A DNA stretch of 64,000 nt from Camillea tinctor. Taxonomy: Eukaryota > Ascomycota > Sordariomycetes > Xylariales > Xylariaceae. The notes beneath the pieces were generated by a model. The model worked only from the letters and a program-made list of their open reading frames with translations, was not told the origin of the DNA and made no database searches. The stretch is from NCBI GenBank assembly GCA_022578605.1, contig MU394148.1:47271-111270 (forward strand), given 5' to 3'. How positions within the stretch are numbered: the first letter of the stretch is position 1; every line of letters begins with the position of its first letter. The position numbers were made by a program, and so were the translations under genes. Below are positions 1 through 10,531 of this stretch, piece by piece.

Positions 1-401
1 TGCCTGTACGCGGCACACACGTTGGCGGCCATGGACGAGAGGAGGGTTTCCTCTGTGCCGCGGGTTTGTTCGGCCTCGGCGGCGGCGGCGGCGTCGGCGC
101 TCTCAGGGGTGAGGAAGCGGTGGGCGGGGGGGATGTGTGGGCCTTGCGGGGAGTCGATGAGGTAGCCGAAGGGGAGGGCGAGGTTGTGGATGTACCAGGC
201 GGAGGTTATGCGGTGGACGTGCGGGCGTGCGAGCATGGTGCGGAAATGGAGCTGCCATATCTGGAGACGGATCTCAGGGGGCAGGCGTGCGAAGTAGTGA
301 AATTCGGTTAGTGATGGTGGTTGCTCTGTGATATGGTGTTGGGATAGGGATTTGATCATGGCTTTAAGAGATGGTAATAGGTGTTTGGAGAAAGCTAGCA
401 T
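1..401 (-). CDS. 2EXR-domain protein (partial, 3' end outside window)
   Basis: The minus strand is open from an ATG at 401 through the window edge; a second in-frame ATG lies at 359. The product contains FHYFARLPPEIRLQIWQ followed by a hydrophobic and aromatic stretch ending near SAWYIHNLALPFGYL. This is the signature of the fungal 2EXR family, F-box-like intracellular proteins of unknown biochemical function that are often amplified in ascomycetes. An in-frame TGA lies upstream of the ATG at 401, so the start cannot extend much further in one exon. An Ala-rich insert follows the 2EXR core. The C-terminus is cut by the window edge. The 370-bp gap to the next gene shows nothing recognisable. 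The family call is firm; the role is unknown. Confidence 0.75.
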   Translation of the reverse strand, partial: MLAFSKHLLPSLKAMIKSLSQHHITEQPPSLTEFHYFARLPPEIRLQIWQLHFRTMLARPHVHRITSAWYIHNLALPFGYLIDSPQGPHIPPAHRFLTPESADAAAAAEAEQTRGTEETLLSSMAANVCAAYR

Positions 402-770
402 AGTTGATAGTTGCGTTGATACTATATTGCTGAAGAGAGATGTGGTTGATGAGGAGGGAGGAGTAGGATATAGTGGCGTTAAAGTGATCCTGATGATAGG
501 GTCGAATGGATCTAAAAAGCATGGAACTAGATGGGACTCAAGTTTATCTAAGTTCACAGACCAGCACAGAAGTCACATCCGTTTCGATATGCTCGCAAGG
601 TAGGGAAAGGGATAAGCATGAGAGAGTAATGGTAAATTAGCATCTGTAAACCCTGTGTTAGCAGCAGCTCCTTCATCCCGTCCTTGATTCATTGATCCTG
701 CTGTCGTTGTGACTCGTAGAACTCCAAACTCCCATATCATTATTCCGTTAAAATCGCTACCCCTATTCAA

Positions 771-1628
771 TCAACCCTCAATCTCTAGCATCTGCTTCAA
801 GCCCGCCTCGGCTGCTCTAAACCACCGTCCTCTTTCTTCCAAATCGTCCTCGACACCGCCTAGAGCATTCTCTTTCCGTCTCCTTGCTTCCTTAGCTGCC
901 GCTGTGCTGTTCTGCCTCTTCGTCTCGAGCGGTTGCATCTCAGCATGTAACCGCTCCAGCTCTTTCTTCTTTCGCGGGACTTGACTTTGCAACTGCTCTA
1001 ACTGGCGGTCTAGCTCGGCTCTCTGTCGCTTTTTAGCTTCGATTAAGTCTGTAGTCTTGGCTAGTGGCAGGTTCAATTCAGGGTTCGGGTTCAGTTCTAC
1101 TGCCTGTGTCTTCTTCAACTGGGCGATAGTTTCCTCGAGATCTGATATCTTGGCAGGCAATTCGTCCAGCTTCACCGTCTCGAGCTTTACCTTCTCATAC
1201 TTCTTGCTAAGGTCCTTCGCCTTGGCCTCGAGCTGCGTGACCATGTCGGCGACTTCCGTCTTCAGTGCCTTGAGCGTAGCCTTGGACTCCAGGTTCTGCT
1301 TCTCAAGGTCGACATTTTCCTGTGGGCTCACGATGAGGGGCGGATCACCGACAATAGCGCGTATAAATTTCTCTTTAGTGACCTGCTCTACGTAGCTGAA
1401 GCGTAGTTTGGAAAACAGCTCTCTGTAGTGTGTAAGGTCAGCCTCTAGGGAGGCGGGAGTTGTCGCGTCAAGCGAGGTGTTGGAGATGTCAGATGTGCGC
1501 TGGTAGTGGTCCTGAAGCTGCGCAACCTCTGCCGATATGGGCTCGCTCAACTTGAGGATGGTGATCTCCTGATTTTCCACTAAGACTTGAAGCTGTGCCA
1601 AGACTTCATCAGGGCTGGGATTCGCCAT
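771..1628 (-). CDS. sos7: Kinetochore protein Sos7 (Kre28/ZWINT-type, KNL1 partner)
   Basis: A single-exon 285-residue ORF. Residues about 70-105 hold a conserved block (SKLRFSYVEQVTKEKF, then GDPPLIV) typical of the fungal Sos7 coiled-coil family. The rest, residues about 105-240, is long heptad-like coiled coil rich in Glu, Lys and Leu, ending in an Arg/Glu-rich tail. Sos7 is the fission-yeast counterpart of Kre28. It binds Spc7/KNL1 in the KMN network on the outer kinetochore and is needed for chromosome segregation. The length fits the family. The gene is divergent from the RS/RE-rich gene at 2408, sharing a 779-bp intergenic region. No intron is needed. The assignment is by family resemblance. 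Confidence 0.8.
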   Translation of the reverse strand: MANPSPDEVLAQLQVLVENQEITILKLSEPISAEVAQLQDHYQRTSDISNTSLDATTPASLEADLTHYRELFSKLRFSYVEQVTKEKFIRAIVGDPPLIVSPQENVDLEKQNLESKATLKALKTEVADMVTQLEAKAKDLSKKYEKVKLETVKLDELPAKISDLEETIAQLKKTQAVELNPNPELNLPLAKTTDLIEAKKRQRAELDRQLEQLQSQVPRKKKELERLHAEMQPLETKRQNSTAAAKEARRRKENALGGVEDDLEERGRWFRAAEAGLKQMLEIEG

Positions 1629-2407
1629 GGCTAGCTAATTAGGTGTAAGTAAAGCAGTTGTTGACGGAAACGGTATTATTGTTTGCATCTAACCTGGGTT
1701 AGGTTATGTAGCTTTAGTATGCCTTTGATAAAGTGAATAAAGAAGAGTGCTGTGACACACAATTCAAAGTGAGATGTAGAGAAAATAAATTAAAGTTGTT
1801 GTCGTGACATTGACAATGTCGAAATTCATTATTTACTTTTGCCCGAAAAAGGGAAAACATTCGTCAACAGGGGTTCCATGGGTGCTGAGTGACATAAAGC
1901 GGGGCGATATGGTAGGCTTATCTAAGCGGCGAGATGTGGCAGTATTTTCCGATAGGCTGATAGGTCGATAGCCTGTCTTGGGGGGCAGCCATTGAATGCC
2001 ATTGGATATCCGATAAAGTTTATGTGCTTGTGCTTGTGCTTGTGCCTGTGCCTGTGCCTATGCCAAAGCCAATACTGTGCTTGTATGTACTTAGGTACCT
2101 AAAATGCTTTTTATTCGAATCCTTCATCCGTCATAAGGTTTCTTCTCTTCTACTTTAATCTGCCCACTTATATACACTTCCTCATGCATACCTACTCATC
2201 CTGACCTAGCTGAACCAGCTGAACAGGCCAATACAGCCAGCTTGTCTTTTTTGTTCTCTTTAACTTGGTGTATATGCACACAAAGACGATTTGCTTTTTT
2301 TGATCTTTAGTCTTTCTAATCATTATATCTACATTATACTGTTCTCAGTCCAATTCCTTCTATACATGCCCACCTGCCTACCCATCTAGCCCACTTCACT
2401 ATACAAA
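1629..2407. promoter_or_regulatory. Shared divergent promoter region between Sos7 and the RS/RE-rich gene
   Basis: No ORF is supported here. The 3' half is pyrimidine-rich, as expected for the leader of the plus-strand gene. It contains a seven-copy TGTGCY-type hexamer repeat at 2023-2064. No precise promoter element can be identified. Confidence 0.4.
2023..2064. repeat. Hexanucleotide tandem repeat (TGTGCT/TGTGCC, last copy TATGCC)
   Basis: Seven consecutive 6-bp units: three TGTGCT, three TGTGCC and a final TATGCC. It lies in the divergent promoter region. The order of variants suggests slippage with homogenisation of adjacent units. Confidence 0.85.
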
Positions 2408-3641
2408 ATGCCGCCGCCCCAGCACGATCTCCTCACCGACGATTATGTTGCCGAACTGCTCGCCAAGGAAGCGAGTGACTGTTCGCTAAAGTACTCCGCA
2501 ATGGGTCTCGACGCCTACAAATCGTCCAAGTAAGCGAAAGAACCCCTTTCAACGTTCACCACTATACCTCACCTCCATTTACATCGAGCTCACGATCAAT
2601 CTCTTTCTCTTTCACCGCAGGCGCCCGGCGAACCAACCCAAGCCGAACACTCGATTCTTAAACAACATAATCAGAGATACCAACAGCCACAACCGCGCGC
2701 TGCTGGCTAGAGAGAATGCCGAGTCCCGGGCACGGCTGCGGGACCTGGAAGATGCCGAGGAGAAAAAGCGTCAAGACGAGGAGCGGAAGTTGCGAAGATC
2801 CAGACCTGGGCCGGGCGACACTAGAAAACGTATGCTAGGAGACATTGCTGCCATACTCGGTGGATCGCCTAAGAGGCGCAGGGAGGATAAGGCAGAAGGA
2901 AGCAGTTCGGGACGGAGGGAAAAGTCGACGGAGAGGAGAGGAGAACGAGAGAATAGGAATAGTAGAAAAGAGCTGTTCTCAGATTCACATCACCGTCACA
3001 AGCACCACAGCCACCGTCGGGACTCGAGGAGAGATTCATCTAGGTCGCGGTCGCGATCCCCGGAGGAACGAAGACGAAAACATAGAGAACGGTCCCCGCG
3101 GCGCAAAGGGGGAGATCTATTCGACGAGGATCGCTCTCGCTCAGACCGGAGGAAACGGCTCGAGTCTATCCATTCATCCCCGAAGCACGAGTCGTCAGAT
3201 TCAGACCCTCTGGATGATCTCATAGGCCCCGCACCGCCTCCATCAGCACATAGCAAAGGCCCGGTCCGTCCACGCGGGCGAGGCGCCCATTCCTCCACTT
3301 CCGGCATCGACAGCCGCTTCGCCGCCGACTACAATCCCCAGGCTGATGTGACCCCGGACCTTGATGAGGATGGCGGGGGTGGAAGTGGCGGCGACTGGGA
3401 TAGCGCGGTGGAGGCGTTCCGCGACCGCCAGAAGTGGAAGCAACAGGGCGCAGAACGGCTTCGATCCGCAGGGTTCACCGAGGACCAGATCCAGAAGTGG
3501 GAGAAGGGCGATCGCAAAGATGAATCCGATGTGCGGTGGAACACGCACGGCGGCGTCCGCGAGTGGGATCGAGGCAAGGTGCTTGATGAGGACGGGAGGG
3601 TGGCCGCCAAAGCCGAATGGGGGCGTCTGAAGGACTCGTGA
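2408..3641 (+). CDS. RS/RE-rich protein, resembles fungal 'pre-mRNA-splicing factor 38B-like' proteins
   Basis: Two exons, 2408-2529 and 2621-3641, joined over a 91-nt intron (GTAAGC donor, CGCAG acceptor) give 380 residues. The N-terminus (DDYVAELLAKEASDCSLKY, then NTRFLNNIIRDTNSHNRALL) is a conserved block. The centre is Arg/Ser/Glu/Asp-rich (DSSRSRSRSPEERRRKHRER), like splicing-associated RS proteins. The C-terminus has another conserved block (RLRSAGFTEDQIQKWEKG, then GGVREWDRGK). I recall related fungal proteins being auto-annotated as splicing factor 38B, but the true PRP38 domain is not evident here. A nuclear, splicing-related role is inference. An RS-rich N-terminal exon boundary is well supported because the frame is kept and both flanks are conserved. 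Confidence 0.65.
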
Positions 3642-4655
3642 GCGAAGAAACATGCACGTCACGGGCTCGTTGTATCTTTCTATAGGAGCGGAATTATCGT
3701 TTTCAATAGCTGAAAAGAAAGGAAAAGGATGGGAAGGGAGTGGGAAATTCCCCAACTTGTATGCGTGTTATCTTGATTTGCATCGATACAGCGTTTTTGG
3801 TCTATTATTCTGTATGATAGGTATGGGGGTTATGGATTGCTACGAATATCATCTTCTATACAGGGTTTCGGTCAAAAGCAGGTACTTATCTATACCATCC
3901 TCTCTTCAACCCGTTTTGACAATTCACACACGTTCTGTTTCTCTTCCCCTGCGCGAAACGATGTACAGGCAGATTAGTATTTATTCATTGCTCTATGTTA
4001 GAGGTCCACGTCCATCACAATGGTTAGGACTCAGCAATCAAGCCAGAATGTATGTAGATATCGTCATTTGTCATTATTCAAGTTACACAATCTCCCATAC
4101 GAAGAACACTGTCCATTACACGTTACCCCCTTAAGCCGGAACACAAAAGAAACAAAAGAAACAAACCTGAAAGAGAAGGAAAAGCAAAGGAAATACAAGC
4201 TAGTATCCATTCCCTTCCACCCTTTCCAAGCATACATAAATCCTAGACACAAGAAGATCCCAAATTCCCAACCTAATCCAGATATCCAAGCCTCTTACAT
4301 AGTGTTGGTCGTGGTGGTATCATCATGATCCTACATTTCATAGTACAGTGTAGAGGCTCCCATCTCCTTCTAAAGCCCAACATTTCCCATTCCAAAATAT
4401 TCCATACCCAGAATCCGTCGTGAAGTCCAAAACTAATAGAGAGAGTCGTCATACAAGAAAATAAAGAGAGACAAAAGAGAAAAAGAGAGAGAAAAAAAAA
4501 AGGGGGGAGGGGGGGTAGGATGAAGAGAACAAGAAAGAGAAAGTCACGTCCTCCCCCCTTAAATCCCAATCCAAGTTCAGACCCATCCACACCATATCTG
4601 TTCCTAATTTTCCCTTTCTACACACCACTCACCCATTCATACCCCTTCAACCCTC
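3642..4655. other. Intergenic region between convergent genes
   Basis: Contains the two convergent 3' ends. There is a purine-rich tract with poly-A and poly-G runs around 4440-4520, and no ORF I can support. The last part is CT-rich and adjoins the HET gene's stop. Confidence 0.5.
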
Positions 4656-7600
4656 TCATCTCCCATAAATCCCATAATCACCCAACCCCAACCCCATTCC
4701 CATCCCCATCTCCATACTCATCTCCATCCCCGGGGACAGTGGCGGCGGCGGCATACCCGCGCCCCCAGTGCCCGCTCCCCCTCCCACCCCGGGCCCCGCC
4801 ATAAACGGATTCTGCTGCCTTCTCCTCGCGGCCGCATTCCCACTCCCACTCCCACTCCCCATCCCCGTCGGTGACAAGACGCGGGACCTCCTATTCTCCC
4901 TCTCCCTCTCCCTCTCCCTATCCGCCCTCATCGGCGGCGCCGGCGGTGCCGGAGCCGCCGCCAGGTAAGTCTGGCTCGGCTGCGGCGGCGGCGGGGGGTA
5001 CTGGTCGGCGCGCGCTTTGCGCTTCCTGCTCTTGGCCTTGTGCTGCTCGGCGGGGCTCTCCTCCTCGCCGTCGCCGTCGTGCGGGGCCTCGTCCGCGTCC
5101 TTCACGCCGCTGGCGAAGCGCAGCTTCTTGACGCCCACGTTGACGCTGACGTGCGGGCGGCGCTGGGGCACGAGCGTGGACGGCTGCGCGGCGCCGTCGC
5201 TCGAGGTGCTGGTCGTGAGGGTCGTGGTCGTCGGGCTCGTGATCAGGGTGTCTGCTTCGTCCGAGTGGTGGTCCCGCACGGGCGCTGCGCTCCCCCGCGG
5301 CCGGTAGTAGTCCTCGTGGTCCGAGAGCGACACCGGGATCGAGACGTGGACGTGCGGGTGCGGGCGTGGCTGGAAGGGGTGCGGACGTCGCGGTAAGGGG
5401 GGGATGGGCATGGACATTGGTGCGGGCATGGGCATCGAGGAGAAGGGTGGGATGATGCCGTGGGGGCTGGTGGGACGGGAGGTGCGTGGGGTGGTGGCGG
5501 TAGAGGCGGTAGTGGCAGTCTTGGGGTTAGGGTTGGTATTGGGGTTTGTGGGAGCGAAGGGCTCGGGCATATGAACCTTGGGTTTGGGTTTCGGCTTCTT
5601 AGTGGTTTCGTGAGTGCTCGGTTTCGCATCCGGAGCCGGAGTTGGTGCTACTGTCGGTGCCGGAGCCGGGGCCTTCGGTGGGGCCGGAGTTGGCTCTGAT
5701 GAAGCGGCAGGGGGAGCGGAAGCGGCAGCAGCAGCAGGAGCAGAAGTAGGTACTGGTGTCGGGGCAGGGGCGGGAGCGGGTGTATGATGGTGCGTTGACA
5801 CCGGCCGACGCTTGATCTTATGTGATGGCGCATCCCCATGATCAGCGCCGTTAGTGTTGGTGGTAGCGTTAGGGCTCTCTTCAACGAATGTCGCAGAGCT
5901 ATTCGAGCTGTTACTGCTTCCGACCCGTGTAAAGCGCCCGATATCTCCGCTGTCCCTCTCTGCGGCCTCGACAATAACCTCGAGTAGGAATGCCTTCCTT
6001 GCGGGACCGCCTGACGTCGCGGACATCCCCTTCTTCGACCTGGGCAGACTGGATACGGGCACGGGCCGTGCCGAGATGCGCACTGTTTTCCCGTCATACG
6101 ATTGCGCAGTCGTAGGGTACACGATTCCTTCGCGCTTCGCCTCACCGCTCGCAAGCTGCTCGATCACGCGCTGCGTATCGATGGTCCCGTCGCATCGCCA
6201 GATGCCGAACTGCGGCGCGCGGGGCCCCGACTTGACGACGATGGTGAACGCCTCCCCCCATGCGGAATATCGCGCCCGGCTGATGGTCCTCGCTATGGCG
6301 CCGTTGCCTATCATTTCAACCTTGCCGTGGTAACTCGCAGCGCTCGCATGCGCTGCGTCGACGCAGTTCCAGTCTGTTCCACCACATGTATACCATCGCG
6401 TCTCGACATCGCGCAGTGTGCCTAGCGATCTGACGTCGAAGTTGATAGAGAACGAGGAGAGGTTCATATTCTGCTTCGTTTCTTGTCGTTGATGGGTGAT
6501 AATGACGTCCCTCCTGCCGAGACTCTTCCAGGTACCGGTGTTTACGTCGCACCAGTCACGAAATAATCTACCAGCTCGCTCAAAGACAGTGCGATCCGAG
6601 TCGAGGCTATACAGAAAGATAATAACCGGAGTTCTCCTTGAATTCAGGGGCTGCGAGGTGCAATTGAGGCGCATAGCGCACAATGGCTTTTCACCGGGCT
6701 TCTTCCCGGTGTGCTCAAAGATCTCCGCGCTCATGCTGAGACCAGCGTTTGTCATGGTGAAAAATCGTCTCTGGCTATCGAAAGACCAGGTCATGAGCCC
6801 GCCAGAGAACTGAAAGTCCTCCAGGGAGCTCGCAAGTATGTCAGCACTTTCGCCAACTGGTAGGACATGGTCCTGAACTATTCCATCAAAGTATTTATTA
6901 GCTTCTAAGAAATTCTGTGCACCAGGAGGTAATCGGGTGAGCCAAACCTGGAAGATCTCCCCAAGCGAATATGGTCTCATCGTTATGAGTACATATCAAT
7001 TCGTGCTGAAGCCGCGCGAAGGATCGCCTCCCCTCGCCATAAAGCAGGGGCATGTTAATACCTAGGAGACCAAGGAGGCTGTATGCGCGGTCCTCTATCC
7101 GGGTCGTCCGGCGACCCGAGGCCCATGATAACTTTGTCGCGACGGAGCAGGATTTGAAGTCCCATAACTGTTTTGCCTCGATGCCTGTGGCGGCTTGAAC
7201 TTCCGTCGCCCACGATTCGCGCGATCCGATGTTGCTCCAGTTCCTATCTAGGAATAGGAGAAAGCTCGGTGCCAATAGTTCCTGTAGGGTCCAGCCCCGC
7301 GTAAACCATCTGCTGCTCCGGAAATACCATTTCCAGGGCACTTTGTTGTTACCGTCGGTTTGGTCGTCTTCGTCGATGTCCCGAGCATCGGTCGCTAACG
7401 ATGATGATAGGGCGTATTTTGGCGGAACGTCGCTGAGATATGCGTAGCACACTTGAGATTCCTCGTACCATTTGAACATGGAGTTGACGGCCTCGTTGAG
7501 CTCTGTCATGTCCGTCTTGTCAATGCAGCATGTGTCAATCCAGCCATATTCCCAACCGTCGGCAGCGGCGCGTCGGCAGAAATTCGCAATCTTGTTCCAG

Positions 7601-7752
7601 CCTTGCTTCTTCGTGCGTGTTTCGCTGTTACTCATGTCCGGAAAGGTGACCTCGTCCTGACCCCAGGTGTGGGATAGGATGGCGTAAGGAGGCACATCGT
7701 CGTCGCCAATGAAGGTTTGCAGTTCGAACGTCTTTGTATGCAGTAGCCGCAT
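4656..7752 (-). CDS. HET-domain (heterokaryon incompatibility) protein with long proline-rich tail
   Basis: The N-terminus is a classic HET domain: start MRLLHTKTFE, then YAILSHTWG (residues 23-31), WIDTCCIDK (71-79), and RGWTLQELLAP (152-162), ending with RIEDRAYSLLGLLGINMPLLYGEG. A frame change near 6900-6950 is best resolved by a 70-nt intron at 6878-6947 (GTTTGG donor, GCTAAT branch site, ATAG acceptor). This gives exons 6948-7752 and 4656-6877 and 1008 residues. After the intron the text ADILASSLEDFQFSGG resembles the usual post-HET segment. From about residue 590 the protein becomes a low-complexity Pro/Ala/Thr/Ser tail with PAP repeats and a basic KSRKRKARA stretch. HET proteins trigger non-self recognition cell death in fungi; the partner here is unknown. 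Confidence 0.8.
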
Positions 7753-8549
7753 CTCGATCGTCTATGCATTAGATCGGTATATTAATAAGTGTTTATAGGA
7801 AGCAAAAAGAGTTTATTTCGGGCTTCCATGCAGGCTAATCTGAGAAAAGCTCCAGATTGAAAGGACATGCATGGCTTCCGGCATTGGCGTGGCAATCTTT
7901 CTATTTGACGTTGGGTTGTGATGGAGGGCTGAGCTGCTTGGGGGATTTCTACCCAATGACCCCCAAGACGGCTGTGCCTGATAAAATCTGTCTCATAACC
8001 CCTCACTCTTCCCTCGCTTTCCGGGCAAAGCCTGGGTAGTATTTTTGGTCATCTATCACCATTTCCGTTCTCGTGATGGCCCAGGTTTCTACTTAGCGCC
8101 CCCCTGAAAATGTCACGAACACTTATTTATTGTGGATTTTGACAACCTTTTCGTTACTGATCCTAGGTTATTCCATGTATCGATACATATATAGGTACCT
8201 GCGCTTGTTCACGTTATATTTTAGGTAGGTTGTACACGAGACTATACAGGAAAACATTTATACTAAATTCAACTTTGATTGGTTAATACCACAAGATACT
8301 AGACATAGTTCAGTGACTCAGATTGAAGTATTTTAAACACGGACCCTGTTCCTAAAGAACTTTGAGCGAATCATTGTATATGAGTTGTTCTTCATGCAGC
8401 GAACTATACATCTATAGGCTATCTTTCGTCGTACACACAACGATAGTTTCCTATTTGGACCCCCATTTAATGTCGTGTCTCTCAGCTCAGCATCTTATTA
8501 GACAAGAGGCTAGGAGACTTCACGTCATAATCAAAGCCCTCGTTTTGAC
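7753..8549. other. Intergenic, AT-rich
   Basis: Upstream flank of the HET gene. It holds only short ORFs and a few TAGGTA/TACCTA-type motifs near 8170-8230. Nothing else is recognised. Confidence 0.4.
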
Positions 8550-9350
8550 TTAATTATCCACAACCTTAACACCGATTTTCCCAAACTTATCTCCTTTCCA
8601 CATCTTGAATAAGCGTCTTTGCCCCGTCCTTCCCATTAGGGGAATTGTACTGCGAAGCCATGCCGCTTACAACTTTTAGTGTATGGTATCAATTAACAAG
8701 CCCTCCACCATGATCCCAGCTATTAGAAGCCATAACAAGACGAGTCCTTATAACTTACTAATGGTTCCATAGTCATTCGTTCGAACTTTATTTGGAGCAA
8801 CATAATTTCAAACTGCTCGCCACCTACGTTGTTGTATTGTCGTAGGAGACATCCAGGCCCTTAAGTGCTAGTCTGTTGAGTGTATCGGCAGTTTCATATT
8901 TCTTGTAGTTCCTAGCATTGTCTTATCCAAGGTCATTGATAATAAAGTCCACCTTCTCATCGCCACCGGTCTTTCCAGTACTAATCTTTAGCCTGTGCAT
9001 CTTGGCAAACTGACCACTGATTTCTCCAACGCCGCCCTAAGCTACTGGGACGAAGATGATTTACTAACATATGGCTTTAGTACGAACTCGGAAAAGCTGA
9101 TATATGCTGAGAGCCCAGATATGCCGCGGGCGCTAACGACTGTTCCCGGCGCTATGCTGAGCCCGGCTCAGACACTGGACAGGGGCGTGTTGCAGCAGCC
9201 AGCTCCGCCGACATGACGGCACAGTCGCCGGCATTGGCCATGGTTAAGACTATCTCGCCAGGTTTGAACATAGAGTGGTCCGACGTGAGCAGTGTAGAGT
9301 GGTAACAATGGCCGGATCTCCCTCCCGCGACGGCAGGAAGTCTCACGGTC
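8550..9350 (-). pseudogene. Decayed zinc-type/MDR NADP-dependent oxidoreductase
   Basis: Reading the minus strand, fragments of a medium-chain dehydrogenase/reductase appear in correct order but with several stops and frame changes. They are GQFAKMHRLK then TGGDEKVDFIINDLG-stop-DNARNYKKYETADTLNRLA, then LKGLDVSYDN, and finally a family-like C-terminus (RRLFKMWKGDKFGKIGVKVV) ending at 8550. Intact relatives read roughly as GSDEKV..ELGFDAAFNYK..GLDVYYDNVGGE in this region. Large parts between 8620 and 8850 do not align by eye. The region upstream of 9010 (FKPGEIVLTM) may be its N-terminal half but is less certain. An old relic, not expected to be functional. Confidence 0.65.
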
Positions 9351-10531
9351 GTCCGAAGACCTCATCTGACCCCCCAGATGATAGCGGAGCGTTTGAACCA
9401 AACGGAAGAGGCCCGGCCGTCAAGTGTTTCGTACGCACTGGCAAATGCTTCGTATAACCTTTGCATTTCGGAGTCTTATTAAAGATCTATAGTAGTCAGT
9501 GCGCGCGCACGCAGAAACTATAAGGCGAAGCTCCATAGTTAAGTATATAAGGAGTTTCTTTTTCCCATTTCTGGGAGCGTTAGTAGGCACACAATCTTAT
9601 CTTCTCCCCCCTCCCTCCCCCCCTATATTCTATTTTTGCCTACTATCATGTTATATTGAGATAACCTGTATAATAAATATATTAGCGATAAAAAGAGAGA
9701 AAAGTAAAGGGGGGAGGGAAAGGCGGGGGAGAACAGCCAGCTAAGGCATCAGATCATGTAAATATCTATAAATCAGAACGGATAATATTTGCATAACTCA
9801 ATTCCCATAGAAGCTAATATACAGTGGTTTTCTCTACACGCAATATGCAATGTACCTAATATACCTAAGAGTAAATGTGAGGTACTATAGGTAAATAAGG
9901 ATGTTATCAATAAATAGAGCTACAGTCCACAGATGCTGAAAAAAATAGCTAAGCGTGCAGTTCCGATCTTCTCAACCCGCTTCGAAACTGCTTGGATAGT
10001 ATTATCATTTATGACGAATAGATAAAATATCCGGGTCAAAAATATCAGGCCAGACCACACACAACCTGCAGAATAATGTGTTACGCTTTGTCACTGTAGC
10101 AATTCCCACATACCACTAAGACAAAGACAGCCCTTGCCTCCACCTCCTATGCCCGTGTTGCCATGCCCCAGTCGGAAGCCCTAAAGTACGTAAGCGTGTA
10201 AGGGAAATTGGATGAGATAGTTCGAGAGTTTATTATATTTCATATTCTTTGCCCCTTACCTACCCAAGGATCCATGTTGATTGCACAGCTAACTTACCCT
10301 CGAATTAATAACTTGGATCCAACCGCAACGGAACTTGCAGGACCGCTTTCCTGTTTTCTTTTATATATATTCACCAAGTTGAAGAGTATAATGAGATAGG
10401 GAGATATGTGGAGTAGAGTACCCAAAGCTGAGGAGACTACTATTCTTCTGCCTTGTCGTTGAAGTTCAATCCCAGAACACCTTTTCAAAACACTCAGATT
10501 CAACACAGGATCTCTACCTCAAGAGCTCCCC
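9351..10531. other. Intergenic, AT-rich
   Basis: Contains a short C-run (9607-9623), AT-rich sequence and the upstream region of the monooxygenase. No coding or RNA feature is recognised. Confidence 0.4.

Noticed and set aside
6905..6947. Alternative 43-nt intron in the HET gene ending at TTCTTAG
   Set aside because: Also restores frame, but shorter than usual and lacks a branch site; the 70-nt version has a GCTAAT branch site and better family text.
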